Shown: piece by piece, positions 1 to 6,285 of the stretch
Layout of the letters: each line of letters opens with the position of its first letter
Numbering within the stretch: position 1 is the stretch's first letter
Source: Methanobrevibacter sp.
Lineage (GTDB): Archaea; Methanobacteriota; Methanobacteria; Methanobacteriales; Methanobacteriaceae
DNA length: 8,263 nucleotides
Direction: 5' to 3'
Assembly: GCA_009784145.1 (NCBI GenBank)
Contig: WRCI01000065.1
Coordinates: 1-8,263 of the forward strand
Notes under the pieces: model-generated
The model's database searches: none
What the model saw: only the letters and a program-made list of their open reading frames with translations
What the model was told of the DNA's origin: nothing
Made by a program: the position numbers and the translations under genes

Positions 1-29
1 TATTCTTATAAAATTATTATTGAATTTAT

Positions 30-162
30 AAAAAAATATGTAAAAATAATAAAAAAATATAGAAAAATAATAAAAAAATATAGAAAAATAATAAAAAAAT
101 ATAGAAAAATAATAAAAAAATATAGAAAAATAATAAAAAAATATAGAAAAATAATAAAAAAA
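30..162. repeat. 21-bp tandem array of helically phased A-tracts
   Basis: Five identical 21-bp units occupy 51-155. Each reads A7-TATAG-A5-TAAT. A diverged copy (30-50, GT in place of AG) precedes them and a truncated A7 copy (156-162) follows. Within a unit the centres of the A7 and A5 tracts are about 11 bp apart, and the next A7 follows about 10 bp later. The mean spacing is therefore about 10.5 bp, one helical turn. Phased A-tracts are known to bend DNA, so curvature is inferred. On the minus strand the same block is a series of T7 and T5 runs downstream of alba, which could also act as back-up oligo-T terminators. Confidence 0.9.
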
Positions 163-175
163 TAATAAAAATTAT

Positions 176-219
176 AAAAAAATATTAAAATAAAAAAAAT
201 ATTAAAAAGACAAAAAAAG
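176..219 (-). terminator. Oligo-T terminator region after alba
   Basis: Just downstream of the alba stop codon the minus strand carries several T runs of five to eight (T7 at 212-218, T5 at 204-208, T8 at 192-199 and another near 176-182). Archaeal RNA polymerase terminates intrinsically at such T-rich tracts without needing a strong hairpin. There is only a short AAAGCTTT dyad before the first run. Termination is inferred from sequence alone. Confidence 0.55.
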
Positions 220-228
220 CTTTAAATC

Positions 229-507
229 TTATTTATCTTTTTTAAGATGTATTTCTATTGTAGATACATTGGTAGAAACGCCATCGTTTCCGACAACTTC
301 TTCAGTAGAAATATCTATATTTTCAACATCCATATCTGGAATAAAACGATTTCTAACGATTTCAGCTACGTCTACTGATCTACTAATTGCTCGTCCTCTT
401 GCTTTTAAGATAACATCGGATTCTCCGCTGTTCATTTGTGTAACAACTGCAAGGACATAATTCATTACTGGTTTACTTCCTATGTATACAATATTTTCTT
501 CTGGCAT
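229..507 (-). CDS. albA: DNA/RNA-binding protein Alba
   Basis: This 92-residue protein is full length for the Alba (Sac10b) family, small dimeric nucleic-acid-binding proteins that coat archaeal DNA and RNA. Visible family signatures are [13 protein letters not shown] (9-21), the basic [12 protein letters not shown] stretch (35-46), EIVRNRF (49-55) and the C-terminal strand [10 protein letters not shown] (81-90). The IGSKP motif keeps one lysine (K12), with serine at position 11 where Sulfolobus Alba has the first lysine of its KK pair; that pair includes the residue reported to be acetylated there. The ATG follows a perfect GGAGGT ribosome site with a 6-nt gap. The gene lies about 250 bp downstream of leuA, has its own promoter and is probably monocistronic. 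Function rests on family membership, which is very clear here. Confidence 0.97.
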   Translation of the reverse strand: MPEENIVYIGSKPVMNYVLAVVTQMNSGESDVILKARGRAISRSVDVAEIVRNRFIPDMDVENIDISTEEVVGNDGVSTNVSTIEIHLKKDK

Positions 508-513
508 TTATTG

Positions 514-567
514 ACCTCCGATATATTATGTAGTTATATATATCACTAGTAGTTTATATAAGTTTCG
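514..567 (-). promoter_or_regulatory. alba promoter and Shine-Dalgarno
   Basis: On the minus strand a TATA box (CTTATATAAA, 553-562) is preceded by a purine-rich BRE-like CGAAA (563-567). With the usual archaeal spacing, transcription would start near 533 and give a leader of about 25 nt. The leader contains GGAGGT (514-519), an optimal Shine-Dalgarno site. Box and spacing match the archaeal consensus well; the start point is inferred. Confidence 0.7.
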
Positions 568-584
568 TTTATGATAGAAAAAAT

Positions 585-596
585 TGATTTAAATCA
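585..596. promoter_or_regulatory. 12-bp palindrome upstream of the alba promoter
   Basis: TGATTTAAATCA is a perfect 12-bp palindrome lying about 18 bp upstream of the BRE/TATA of alba. The position suits a dimeric regulator, activating or repressing. In sequence this AT-rich a short palindrome may arise by chance, so an operator role is only a suggestion. Confidence 0.3.
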
Positions 597-659
597 TGCA
601 AATCTTCAATAAATAACTAAATAAAAATAAAAAATGAAAAAAATAATAAAAATATGATT

Positions 660-786
660 AAAAATATGATTAAAAATTACCTTCTTCTTTTATCATTAAA
701 AGAATAAAAATATGATTAAAATTACCTTCTTCTTTTATCATTAAAAGAATAAAAATATGATTAAAAATTACCTTCTTCTTTTATCA
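660..786. repeat. Tandem triplication of the leuA 3' end
   Basis: Three consecutive copies of a roughly 45-bp block are present: 660-705 (46 bp), 706-750 (45 bp, one A shorter) and 751-786 (diverging from 787 on, inside leuA). Each copy contains, on the minus strand, codons for MIKEEGN (also the preceding Leu and final Phe where the frame is kept) and the stop region of leuA. An extra 12-bp AAAAATATGATT at 648-659 precedes the first copy. The third copy is the real gene end; the other two lie beyond its stop codon. Slippage or unequal recombination is the simplest origin. The minus-strand T runs in each copy may also help termination. Confidence 0.9.
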
Positions 787-2308
787 TCAAAATTTTATTA
801 ATTGAATTCAATACTGCATCTACACTAGCCATAATAACATCTTCACGTGTAGCTCTACCAGTAGCTTTATTTCCTTTTTCATCAGAAGTTATGACAAAAA
901 CTTCAGCTAATGCATCAGTACCACCAGTAATAGCTGCAATATTATATTCTTCAAGTTCAATATTAGTAGTTCCTTTAACAAGTATTTGAATAGCATTTAA
1001 TGCAGCATCAACTGGACCTACACCAGTAGAAGATGTTTCTTTCTCTTCACCATTTATATTAAGTTTTACAGTAGCTGTTGGAGATACAGCTTCTCCTGAG
1101 GAGGAGCTAACTGACAATCCTACAAGTTTTACTGCTTCTTCTTTTGCTTTTCCAAGGATAGTTACAGCAATAGCTTTTAAATCAGCATCAGTAATGCATT
1201 TTCCTTTATCACCAAGATCTTTTACCTGATCATAAACACTACAAAATTGATCTTCATTCATTTTTATATTATATTCATCAAGTTTTGATTTTAATGCATT
1301 TGCACCAGTATGTTTTCCAAGAGCTATTTTTCTAGTATGACCTACAAGTTCTGGAGGTATTGGTTCATAAGTAGCTGCATTTTCAAGTATTCCATGAACA
1401 TGTATTCCAGATTCATGTGCAAAAGCATTTTCTCCAACAACTGGTTTGTTTGGAGGCATTTTAATACCAGTAAGTTTTGATACAAAGTCAGAAACATTGT
1501 ATAGTTGAGTGGTATCAATTTTCATTTTCATATTATAAATAACATTTAAAGTAATTGCTAACTCTTCTAAAGATGCATTTCCTCCACGTTCACCAATTCC
1601 ATTTACAGTAACATGAGCTTGTTCTGCTCCAGATTCTATAGCTACAATAGAATTAGCTACTGCAAGACCAAAATCATTATGAAAGTGAACACTTATAGGT
1701 AAATTAAGATTATCTTTCAAAGTTGATATAATGTCTCTTGTAGTTGTTGGGACAAGTACACCAACAGTATCAGGAACATTTATTATATCAGCTCCAGCAG
1801 ATTCTATCTCTTTATAAACTTCTAATAAAAAATCTTCTTCTGTTCTAGTAGAATCTTCTGCAGAAAATTCAACAGTTAATCCATGATCTTTAGCATATTC
1901 AACACCAGATGTAGCTTTATCTAAAACTTTTTCTTTTGACATCTTTAGTTTATAATCTCTATGAAGGGGAGATGTTCCAATGAATGTGTGTACATAATTC
2001 AAATCACAATCCAACAAGGCATTAATATCTTTTTCTAAAACTCTAGCTAAACCACAAATATTTGCATCTAATCCCAAATCATGGATTTGTCTAGCTGCAT
2101 ATCTTTCTCCCTCAGAAACTGCAGGGAAACCATATTCTATAGTATTGACTCCAAGGTTGTCTAACTTTTGAGCTATTTGAACTTTCTCGTCAGGTGTTAG
2201 AGCTACCCCAGGTGCTTGTTCTCCATCTCGGAGAGTTGTATCAAAAAGCCTAACTTCATCAGGAAGTTTAAGTTTGCTTTTTGAAATTTCTATATTATTT
2301 ATCTGCAC
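761..2308 (-). CDS. leuA: 2-isopropylmalate synthase, archaeal type
   Basis: This 515-residue enzyme of the LeuA/CimA/homocitrate synthase family condenses acetyl-CoA with a 2-oxoacid. The catalytic TIM barrel shows DTTLRDGEQ (24-32), HFHND (208-212, metal-binding histidines), GIGERGGN (237-244) and HESGIH (298-303). A C-terminal regulatory domain (about 390-505, with [13 protein letters not shown]) fits the allosteric, leucine-inhibited class and the usual length of about 500-520. [12 protein letters not shown] and [17 protein letters not shown] resemble LeuA more than CimA or homocitrate synthase, so 2-isopropylmalate synthase (first committed step of leucine synthesis, 2-oxoisovalerate as substrate) is preferred; citramalate synthase remains possible. 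The start is GTG, with GGGGA 7 nt upstream; no in-frame ATG lies nearby. Its 3' end is repeated downstream. Confidence 0.85.
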   Translation of the reverse strand: MQINNIEISKSKLKLPDEVRLFDTTLRDGEQAPGVALTPDEKVQIAQKLDNLGVNTIEYGFPAVSEGERYAARQIHDLGLDANICGLARVLEKDINALLDCDLNYVHTFIGTSPLHRDYKLKMSKEKVLDKATSGVEYAKDHGLTVEFSAEDSTRTEEDFLLEVYKEIESAGADIINVPDTVGVLVPTTTRDIISTLKDNLNLPISVHFHNDFGLAVANSIVAIESGAEQAHVTVNGIGERGGNASLEELAITLNVIYNMKMKIDTTQLYNVSDFVSKLTGIKMPPNKPVVGENAFAHESGIHVHGILENAATYEPIPPELVGHTRKIALGKHTGANALKSKLDEYNIKMNEDQFCSVYDQVKDLGDKGKCITDADLKAIAVTILGKAKEEAVKLVGLSVSSSSGEAVSPTATVKLNINGEEKETSSTGVGPVDAALNAIQILVKGTTNIELEEYNIAAITGGTDALAEVFVITSDEKGNKATGRATREDVIMASVDAVLNSINKILMIKEEGNF

Positions 2309-2315
2309 TTTTATT

Positions 2316-2375
2316 CCCCATTTATTTTTGTTATGCTTTTTAAAACCTTTTACTTTAGTAATTTTGAATATAAAT
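2316..2375 (-). promoter_or_regulatory. leuA candidate promoter and Shine-Dalgarno
   Basis: A TATA-like ATTTATATTC (minus strand, 2366-2375) would place the transcript start near 2346 and give a leader of about 38 nt. GGGG (2316-2319) lies 7 nt before the GTG start and supports that start. Upstream (2390-2460) is a run of AT-only dyads, so the TATA assignment is not unique. Confidence 0.45.
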
Positions 2376-2639
2376 CATTTTTTTATAATTTTTTAATTAT
2401 AAATTATATTATTATAAATTATAATACGTTATATTATTATATTGAATATATTGTAGAATTTTTTATTAAAGTATAACATTAAACATTATCTTAAAACTAA
2501 TATAAAAATTTTAATATTTTATAAAAATTATTATAAAAATTTAATACTATATAAAATTTTAATAAACTCATAAAACTATTTGAAAATCTATAAAGAAAGA
2601 TTATTTAGCTATTTAATAAAAAAATATTATAAAAAAATA

Positions 2640-2735
2640 TTATAAAATATTATAAAATAAGATTATAAAATATTATAAAATAAAATTATAAAATATTATA
2701 AAATAAAATTATATAAATAAAATTATAAAATAAAA
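2640..2735. repeat. 23-bp AT-only tandem repeat
   Basis: Three consecutive 23-bp units (2640-2662, 2663-2685, 2686-2708) read TTATAAAATATTATAAAATA followed by AGA or AAA. Two shortened copies follow (2709-2722 and 2723-2735). The units contain A, T and a single G only. This is probably slippage-derived low-complexity DNA. Confidence 0.8.
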
Positions 2736-2880
2736 AAATAAGAAAATTAAAAAATAAATTAAAATAGCTTTTAAAGAAAAAATAAAAAAAATAAGAATAT
2801 TTAAAGTAATTGAAAAGATTAGTTCTCTCTCACAAATATATTTTCAATTATAAATATTCAAAACTATTTCCCCACATTAA

Positions 2881-2967
2881 ACTGATTAAGAAAACATTCT
2901 AAAAGAACAATCAGCAGCTTACCAACTAATTTATTACTTTTATAAATGTAATACTTTCTTAATCAGT
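2881..2967. other. 87-nt long imperfect hairpin (ncRNA or MITE-like)
   Basis: The outer arms ACTGATTAAGAAA (2881-2893) and TTTCTTAATCAGT (2955-2967) are a perfect 13-bp inverted repeat. Beyond a 5-nt bulge (2950-2954) the pairing resumes: ACATT (2894-2898) with AATGT (2945-2949), then TAAAAG (2900-2905) with CTTTTA (2937-2942), for 24 pairs in all. The terminal loop (2906-2936) is richer in G and C than the surroundings. The element could be a folded transcript or a miniature inverted-repeat element with 13-bp ends; no target-site duplication is evident. The pairing is seen directly, the role is unknown. Confidence 0.6.
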
Positions 2968-3003
2968 GAATTTCATCTTTTAAATCAGATAATTTATTTA
3001 TTC

Positions 3004-3124
3004 ACAATCATTGTCTCTCACAACCATTGTTTTTCAAATATAACAATTGTTTATATAACAATACTATTCCTAAACTTAACACAACTAATTCAAGAATATT
3101 GCCTTTCAAATATAACAATTGTTT
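3004..3124. repeat. ACAAT/ATTGT dyad cluster with 21-nt direct repeat
   Basis: The block TTTCAAATATAACAATTGTT plus one T occurs identically at 3032-3052 and 3104-3124. Each copy contains the palindrome AACAATTGTT. Two related dyads lie just before: ACAAT-C-ATTGT (3004-3014) and the imperfect ACAACCATTGT (3020-3030). The decamer TCTCTCACAA also appears twice (2826-2835, 3014-3023). Repeated dyads of one type suggest a cooperative protein-binding region, but no start codon lies nearby. Confidence 0.5.
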
Positions 3125-3206
3125 TTCGACGAATATTTTCTCTCAAATCTGATAAATATTAGATGAAATTAATAATGTGAAGGAAAGTTTAATACCCTCA
3201 TGAAAA

Positions 3207-3235
3207 TCAAATACAAATAAAAAAAACGTATTTGA
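3207..3235. other. Hairpin with A-rich loop
   Basis: TCAAATAC (3207-3214) and GTATTTGA (3228-3235) form a perfect 8-bp stem around a 13-nt loop that is almost all A on the plus strand and T-rich on the minus strand. It could be a minor structured element or a terminator for a transcript in the gap. Evidence is limited to the inverted repeat. Confidence 0.35.
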
Positions 3236-3356
3236 CTATATTTCACAAAGATTATTTCAATCATACACTCTACATAATTATATGAAGAATTCAAAATATA
3301 AACAATCCAAATATTTCAAATTTTTACATATAACATCTATTATTATAAGAAGCAGC

Positions 3357-3388
3357 CTATATATATTTTATCTAAAACGAACGTTTTA
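3357..3388 (-). promoter_or_regulatory. Orphan promoter-like TATA with adjacent palindrome
   Basis: On the minus strand an ATATATATA-type TATA element (about 3358-3371) lies 1-2 bp downstream of a perfect interrupted palindrome, TAAAACG-TT-CGTTTTA (3373-3388), in the BRE/operator position. Transcription would start near 3335 and run toward leuA through the hairpin region. No gene starts behind it; the longest frame close by is about 31 codons with no ribosome site. A non-coding transcript is possible. Confidence 0.35.
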
Positions 3389-3454
3389 TACTAAAATGAA
3401 CATTCTATGAATAAAATGAACACTCTATATACAAAATAAACACAATATATATAG
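3372..3454. repeat. Degenerate 20-22-bp repeats
   Basis: Four imperfect units begin near 3372, 3391, 3412 and 3433. They share a core of TAAAA(C/T)GAAC followed by a T/A-rich tail (TAAAACGAACGTTTTATA, TAAAATGAACATTCTATG, TAAAATGAACACTCTATA, then a weaker fourth). The first copy contains the palindrome of the orphan promoter. Confidence 0.6.
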
Positions 3455-3504
3455 AAGGAGCATTCTATAAAAATAAATATCTGACCTTATAAAAGCAAAA
3501 TAGG

Positions 3505-3731
3505 ATGTTTAAAAAAATAAATGTCTGATATTTAGAAAAATAAAAATAGAATATTTAAAAAAATAAAGAACTTATATTTAGAAAAATAAAAATAGAATAT
3601 TTAAAAAAATAAAGAACTTATATTTAGAAAAATAAATGTCTGATATTTAAAAAAATAAAAATAAGATATTAAAAAAAAGACATTGTATTTAGAAAAATAA
3701 AGAACTTATATTTAAAAAAAATAAATATCTG
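3505..3731. repeat. Ten-unit array of about 23-bp repeats with variable hexamers
   Basis: Seven units of exactly 23 bp (3505-3665) are followed by units of 21, 21 and 24 bp (to 3731). Most units share ATATTTA(G/A)AAAAATAAA and end in a variable six bases: AATAGA, GAACTT, TGTCTG, AATAAG or TATCTG. The G and A forms of the core partly alternate, and part of the array (3528-3619) is a 46-bp dimer repeated exactly. There are no unique spacers of CRISPR size. It lies downstream of the DUF63 gene. Confidence 0.85.
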
Positions 3732-3751
3732 ACACTATAAAAAATATTATA

Positions 3752-3771
3752 TTAACAAAAAAAATAGTTAA
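3752..3771 (-). terminator. Terminator after the DUF63 gene
   Basis: The minus strand shows TTAAC, a T8 run (3757-3764), then GTTAA, starting 12 nt after the stop codon. The oligo-T run is the likely archaeal termination signal; the 5-bp inverted repeat around it is weak. Confidence 0.5.
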
Positions 3772-3783
3772 ATCCATTTAAAA

Positions 3784-4611
3784 TTAAATAACAACTCCAA
3801 TAGCTAAAGTCAACAAATTCCTAATTCCTGGAGCTAAACCTAATATAAAAACAGCTAATTTTAAAGTTCCAGCTATTATCTCATTATCAATATATTTATC
3901 AATAATATAGAGACTAATAGAAATAACAATTATTTTTAATGGAAACAATGTAATAGCTGTTCCACTAAGATTATAAATATAATCTGGAAGAATATGTTGT
4001 TCAAAGTATCCATAATAATCTACAGCTATGAATGTAGTAGAAGCATCTAACAAATGAGCAGAAATAATAGAAAGATTTATTTTTCCTCTATAATCACTAA
4101 TATCAAACAATGGCAAATTAATATCAAAGAATGATAAAAATTTAGTAAGTACTGCAAATATAGTTGTAAACAAAATCCAAATAATCAATACTTGAGCCAT
4201 GGCTATCAAATTAAAATTATTAATATTTATTAGATTAGATATAGCTATTATCATCCCTATAATAAATAGGGTATATCTAAAATCAACAGATTTCCACCTT
4301 TCAAGATAAATAGAAAAAATAAGTGTAGCTATTGTAAGTCCACCTACTATAAAATAAATTCCTGGTGTTATTAAAAACCAGTTATATGAATATATTCCAT
4401 TATCAACTAAAGCCCTAACACCAGAACCTAAAAAAACAAATGGAATAAGTGGGAGTATTAAATCAGTGGGATTTATCTTATAATAATCAAATAGCTTGAT
4501 AATGCCAAATATAGCTATTACTAATATTAGTCCATAAATAATAGTATTGACTATCGTATATCCAGAAAAAAAGTAAGTAGCTAAAAATTCAGTTATTTCT
4601 TCTATTAACAT
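3784..4611 (-). CDS. DUF63 family integral membrane protein
   Basis: This 275-residue, highly hydrophobic protein has about seven or eight membrane segments. It matches the archaeal DUF63 family, whose function is unknown to me. Recognisable blocks (numbered from the ATG) are GSGVRALVDNG (63-73), AHLLDASTTF (185-194), YYGYFEQH (199-206) and LGLAPGIRNLL (257-267). Conserved H186, D189, E204, H206 and R264 in or beside membrane helices hint at an enzyme or transporter site, but that is inference. Length is typical of the family. I chose ATG 4611; an in-frame GTG at 4620 would add three residues, and neither has a good Shine-Dalgarno site. A candidate TATA box lies about 46-55 bp upstream. The gene stands alone, with long non-coding stretches on both sides. 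Confidence 0.85.
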   Translation of the reverse strand: MLIEEITEFLATYFFSGYTIVNTIIYGLILVIAIFGIIKLFDYYKINPTDLILPLIPFVFLGSGVRALVDNGIYSYNWFLITPGIYFIVGGLTIATLIFSIYLERWKSVDFRYTLFIIGMIIAISNLININNFNLIAMAQVLIIWILFTTIFAVLTKFLSFFDINLPLFDISDYRGKINLSIISAHLLDASTTFIAVDYYGYFEQHILPDYIYNLSGTAITLFPLKIIVISISLYIIDKYIDNEIIAGTLKLAVFILGLAPGIRNLLTLAIGVVI

Positions 4612-4656
4612 TTTAAACACTTTAATGATTGAAAAAGATTTTTTTGTATATGTTTT

Positions 4657-4666
4657 TTTATATAAT
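4657..4666 (-). promoter_or_regulatory. Candidate TATA box of the DUF63 gene
   Basis: ATTATATAAA on the minus strand would start transcription near 4636, about 25 nt before the ATG at 4611. Surrounding DNA is almost pure A/T with other TATA-like words (for example around 4646-4655), so the exact box is uncertain. Confidence 0.4.
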
Positions 4667-4872
4667 ATAGATTTTTTTTATGATATAGATTTTTCTATAT
4701 TATTATTTATATAATTATTATTTTATGATAATTTATTTTTATTATAGAATATTGTATAATAGAAATTAGAAATAATTACATAATGTAATACTTCGCTAAA
4801 CTATCGTAATAGATATTATATCATTAAAATATAAAAAAAGATTATTAATCAAACAAAAGATGCAAAAAACTC

Positions 4873-4918
4873 TTTTTGAACATGTTCAAAAATAAAATAA
4901 TTTGTTCAAATGAATTCA
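4873..4918. promoter_or_regulatory. 20-bp perfect palindrome with extra half-sites
   Basis: TTTTTGAACATGTTCAAAAA (4873-4892) is perfectly self-complementary. Its half-site TGTTCAAA recurs in direct orientation at 4903-4910, exactly 20 bp on, followed by the small palindrome TGAATTCA (4911-4918). On the minus strand the palindrome is followed by GAG and T6, so it could instead be a weak hairpin terminator (8-bp stem, 4-nt loop). It lies about 260 bp upstream of the DUF63 start. Confidence 0.5.
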
Positions 4919-4935
4919 ATTTCTAATTTTTAGTG

Positions 4936-5034
4936 AAAAAAAATTGAAAAAAAATAATAAAAAAAATATTAAAAAAATAATAAGAAAATCTGAAAATAAA
5001 ATAATAAGAAAAAATATTAAAAAAAATATTGTAT
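4936..5034 (-). terminator. T-rich termination zone after the secreted-protein gene
   Basis: About 80 nt after the stop codon the minus strand has a succession of T6-T8 runs broken by A or AA. This matches the T-tract type of archaeal intrinsic terminator. No strong hairpin accompanies it. Confidence 0.45.
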
Positions 5035-5114
5035 TTGTAATGAATAAAAAAAATAATATAATTGTATAATACTCAAAAATAAGTAATAGTGTATTATACA
5101 AATTCTCTCAATAA

Positions 5115-6281
5115 TTATTTTTTTATTCTAATTACAATTAATATTGACATAAATAAAGCTACAAGTAAACCAATTGGTAAACCAGTTTTTTCCATATTAC
5201 CATACTGTGCAGAAGCTACAACACCTTCGTCACTAGAAGCATCAACAACACCATCAGCAGGAGGATTAGCACCATTTACAACTAAAGATGCAGAAGATTC
5301 CTCATTATTTTCAGGGTTAATTGGAGTATCTGGACTTTCTGGTAAAATATTAGAACCAGCAAAGTTCATATCATCGGTTTCGAAAGGTTCAGGACCTACT
5401 AAATCAGGTTCATCAAGAGTTTCAATTTCATCAGGAACTTCAGGTTCATCAGGAACTTCAGGAGTTTCAGGCTCTTCAGGAGTTTCAATTTCATCAGGAA
5501 CTTCAGGTTCTACAACACTGTTAGGAATAATAAAACCAAAAATTAATCCACATGGATTATTAGATAAATCATAATTATCATTATCCCAACCTTTAGGGTC
5601 ATTTTTAGTACTGATAGAATTTGCAGCAATAATAATAAACTCATTTACTCCAGCTTTTAAATTAATACTGATTTCATACATATGATTCCAACCTTCAGAC
5701 CATCTTCCATCAAATCCATCATGATCTAAGCCTAAAAATCCGAAAACATCTTTATCATAAGCAGAACCTAATACAAGACCATTTTTCATAGCTACTTCAG
5801 TATAACCAACAAGTACACCATTTAAATAAATCACTGCAGCATTATCAGCAGCAAAGTAGAATGGAATATCGCTGTAATCATTATCAGAGTTAACTGCAAA
5901 ACAAGTTTCAAATACAGATCCATCAATACCATAAACATAAGTATTATCAGTATCCCAGATCCATTCAGCACCCATTTCCTTTAGTTCTCCGTAAATTTCT
6001 CTATATTCCTCATTAGGTTGGTTATTAAAGTAATCATCCCATACACCAGGAAGATCCCAGTTTACATTACCATCCCTGTCATATTTGACAAGATCTCCAT
6101 TATTTTTACCACTAACATAAGAATCGCCAGCAGTCATATCGACTTCATCACTGAACTTGACAGTTCCGTCTTCATTATTTTCCAAATCATTTTCTTCAGA
6201 AGTAATGTCTACTGCAATAGCACTTCCACAAGTACTAACAAACATAACAACTAATAATAAAATTCCAAATATCTTTTTCAT
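5115..6281 (-). CDS. Secreted, C-terminally anchored surface protein with galactose-binding-like domain
   Basis: The 388-residue protein starts with a Sec signal peptide (1-23, MKKIFGILLLVV..., cleavage after AIA). Residues about 95-255 read like a galactose-binding or glycosidase-associated jelly roll: AEWIW (105-109), FYFAADNAAVIYLNG (141-155), INLKAGVNEFIIIAAN (206-221), NPCGLIFG (242-249). A Pro/Glu/Asp linker with repeated EVPDE and EIET words follows (258-295), then a Ser/Asn-rich stretch. The end is MEKTGLP (363-369), a hydrophobic helix and basic RIKK, resembling LPxTG-like anchors of Methanobrevibacter surface proteins. Sortase processing and sugar binding are inferred. I prefer ATG 6281: the GTG at 6290 lies inside the AGGTGAT ribosome site. 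The gene appears monocistronic and has an operator-like palindrome at its promoter. Confidence 0.8.
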   Translation of the reverse strand: MKKIFGILLLVVMFVSTCGSAIAVDITSEENDLENNEDGTVKFSDEVDMTAGDSYVSGKNNGDLVKYDRDGNVNWDLPGVWDDYFNNQPNEEYREIYGELKEMGAEWIWDTDNTYVYGIDGSVFETCFAVNSDNDYSDIPFYFAADNAAVIYLNGVLVGYTEVAMKNGLVLGSAYDKDVFGFLGLDHDGFDGRWSEGWNHMYEISINLKAGVNEFIIIAANSISTKNDPKGWDNDNYDLSNNPCGLIFGFIIPNSVVEPEVPDEIETPEEPETPEVPDEPEVPDEIETLDEPDLVGPEPFETDDMNFAGSNILPESPDTPINPENNEESSASLVVNGANPPADGVVDASSDEGVVASAQYGNMEKTGLPIGLLVALFMSILIVIRIKK

Positions 6282-6285
6282 AAAA

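Larger units (their letters stand above)
2309..3783. other. 1.47-kb gap between DUF63 gene and leuA
   Basis: I see no convincing open reading frame in either direction. The gap is mosaic. There is an AT-only part with tandem repeats (about 2309-2815). A less extreme island (about 2820-3470) holds a long hairpin, dyad motifs, a 21-nt direct repeat and a promoter-like TATA/palindrome. A second repeat tract follows (3372-3731), then the DUF63 terminator. The island could be a non-coding RNA locus, a degraded mobile element or a decayed gene; nothing in it allows a firm choice. Confidence 0.6.
4612..5114. other. 500-bp gap between secreted-protein and DUF63 genes
   Basis: The side next to the secreted-protein gene (4930-5060) is A-runs on the plus strand, that is, T-rich on the transcribed minus strand, and is the likely terminator zone. 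A 61-codon Phe/Ile/Leu-rich minus-strand frame there starts at TTG and reflects only these T runs. The centre holds a perfect 20-bp palindrome (4873-4892). The DUF63 side holds its promoter. I see no gene. Confidence 0.6.

Noticed and set aside
269..460. 63-codon plus-strand frame
   Set aside because: Antisense shadow of alba, whose protein is unmistakable.
2295..2321. Eight-residue upstream frame (MGNKSADK) overlapping the leuA GTG start
   Set aside because: Its ATG lies within the leuA ribosome site, it has no site of its own and no leucine codons, so an attenuation leader is not supported.
2881..2967. Insertion sequence with terminal inverted repeats
   Set aside because: The interior is only about 60 bp, with no transposase and no flanking target duplication. 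At most it is a MITE-like element, reported as such.
3505..3731. Possible CRISPR array
   Set aside because: Repeats follow each other every 23 bp with only six variable bases that recur among units. There are no unique 30-40-bp spacers and no cas genes.
4916..5101. 61-codon minus-strand frame rich in Phe, Ile and Leu just after the surface-protein gene
   Set aside because: It begins at TTG without a good ribosome site, and its composition simply mirrors long T runs. It reads as terminator DNA, not a membrane peptide.
5089..5574. 161-codon plus-strand frame, Ser/Gly/Thr-rich
   Set aside because: It lies antisense to the Pro/Glu/Asp linker of the surface protein, and its repeats mirror those codons. 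The minus-strand gene has signal peptide, domain and anchor.
6018..6254. 78-codon plus-strand frame
   Set aside because: Antisense shadow of the N-terminal part of the surface-protein gene, with no ribosome site.
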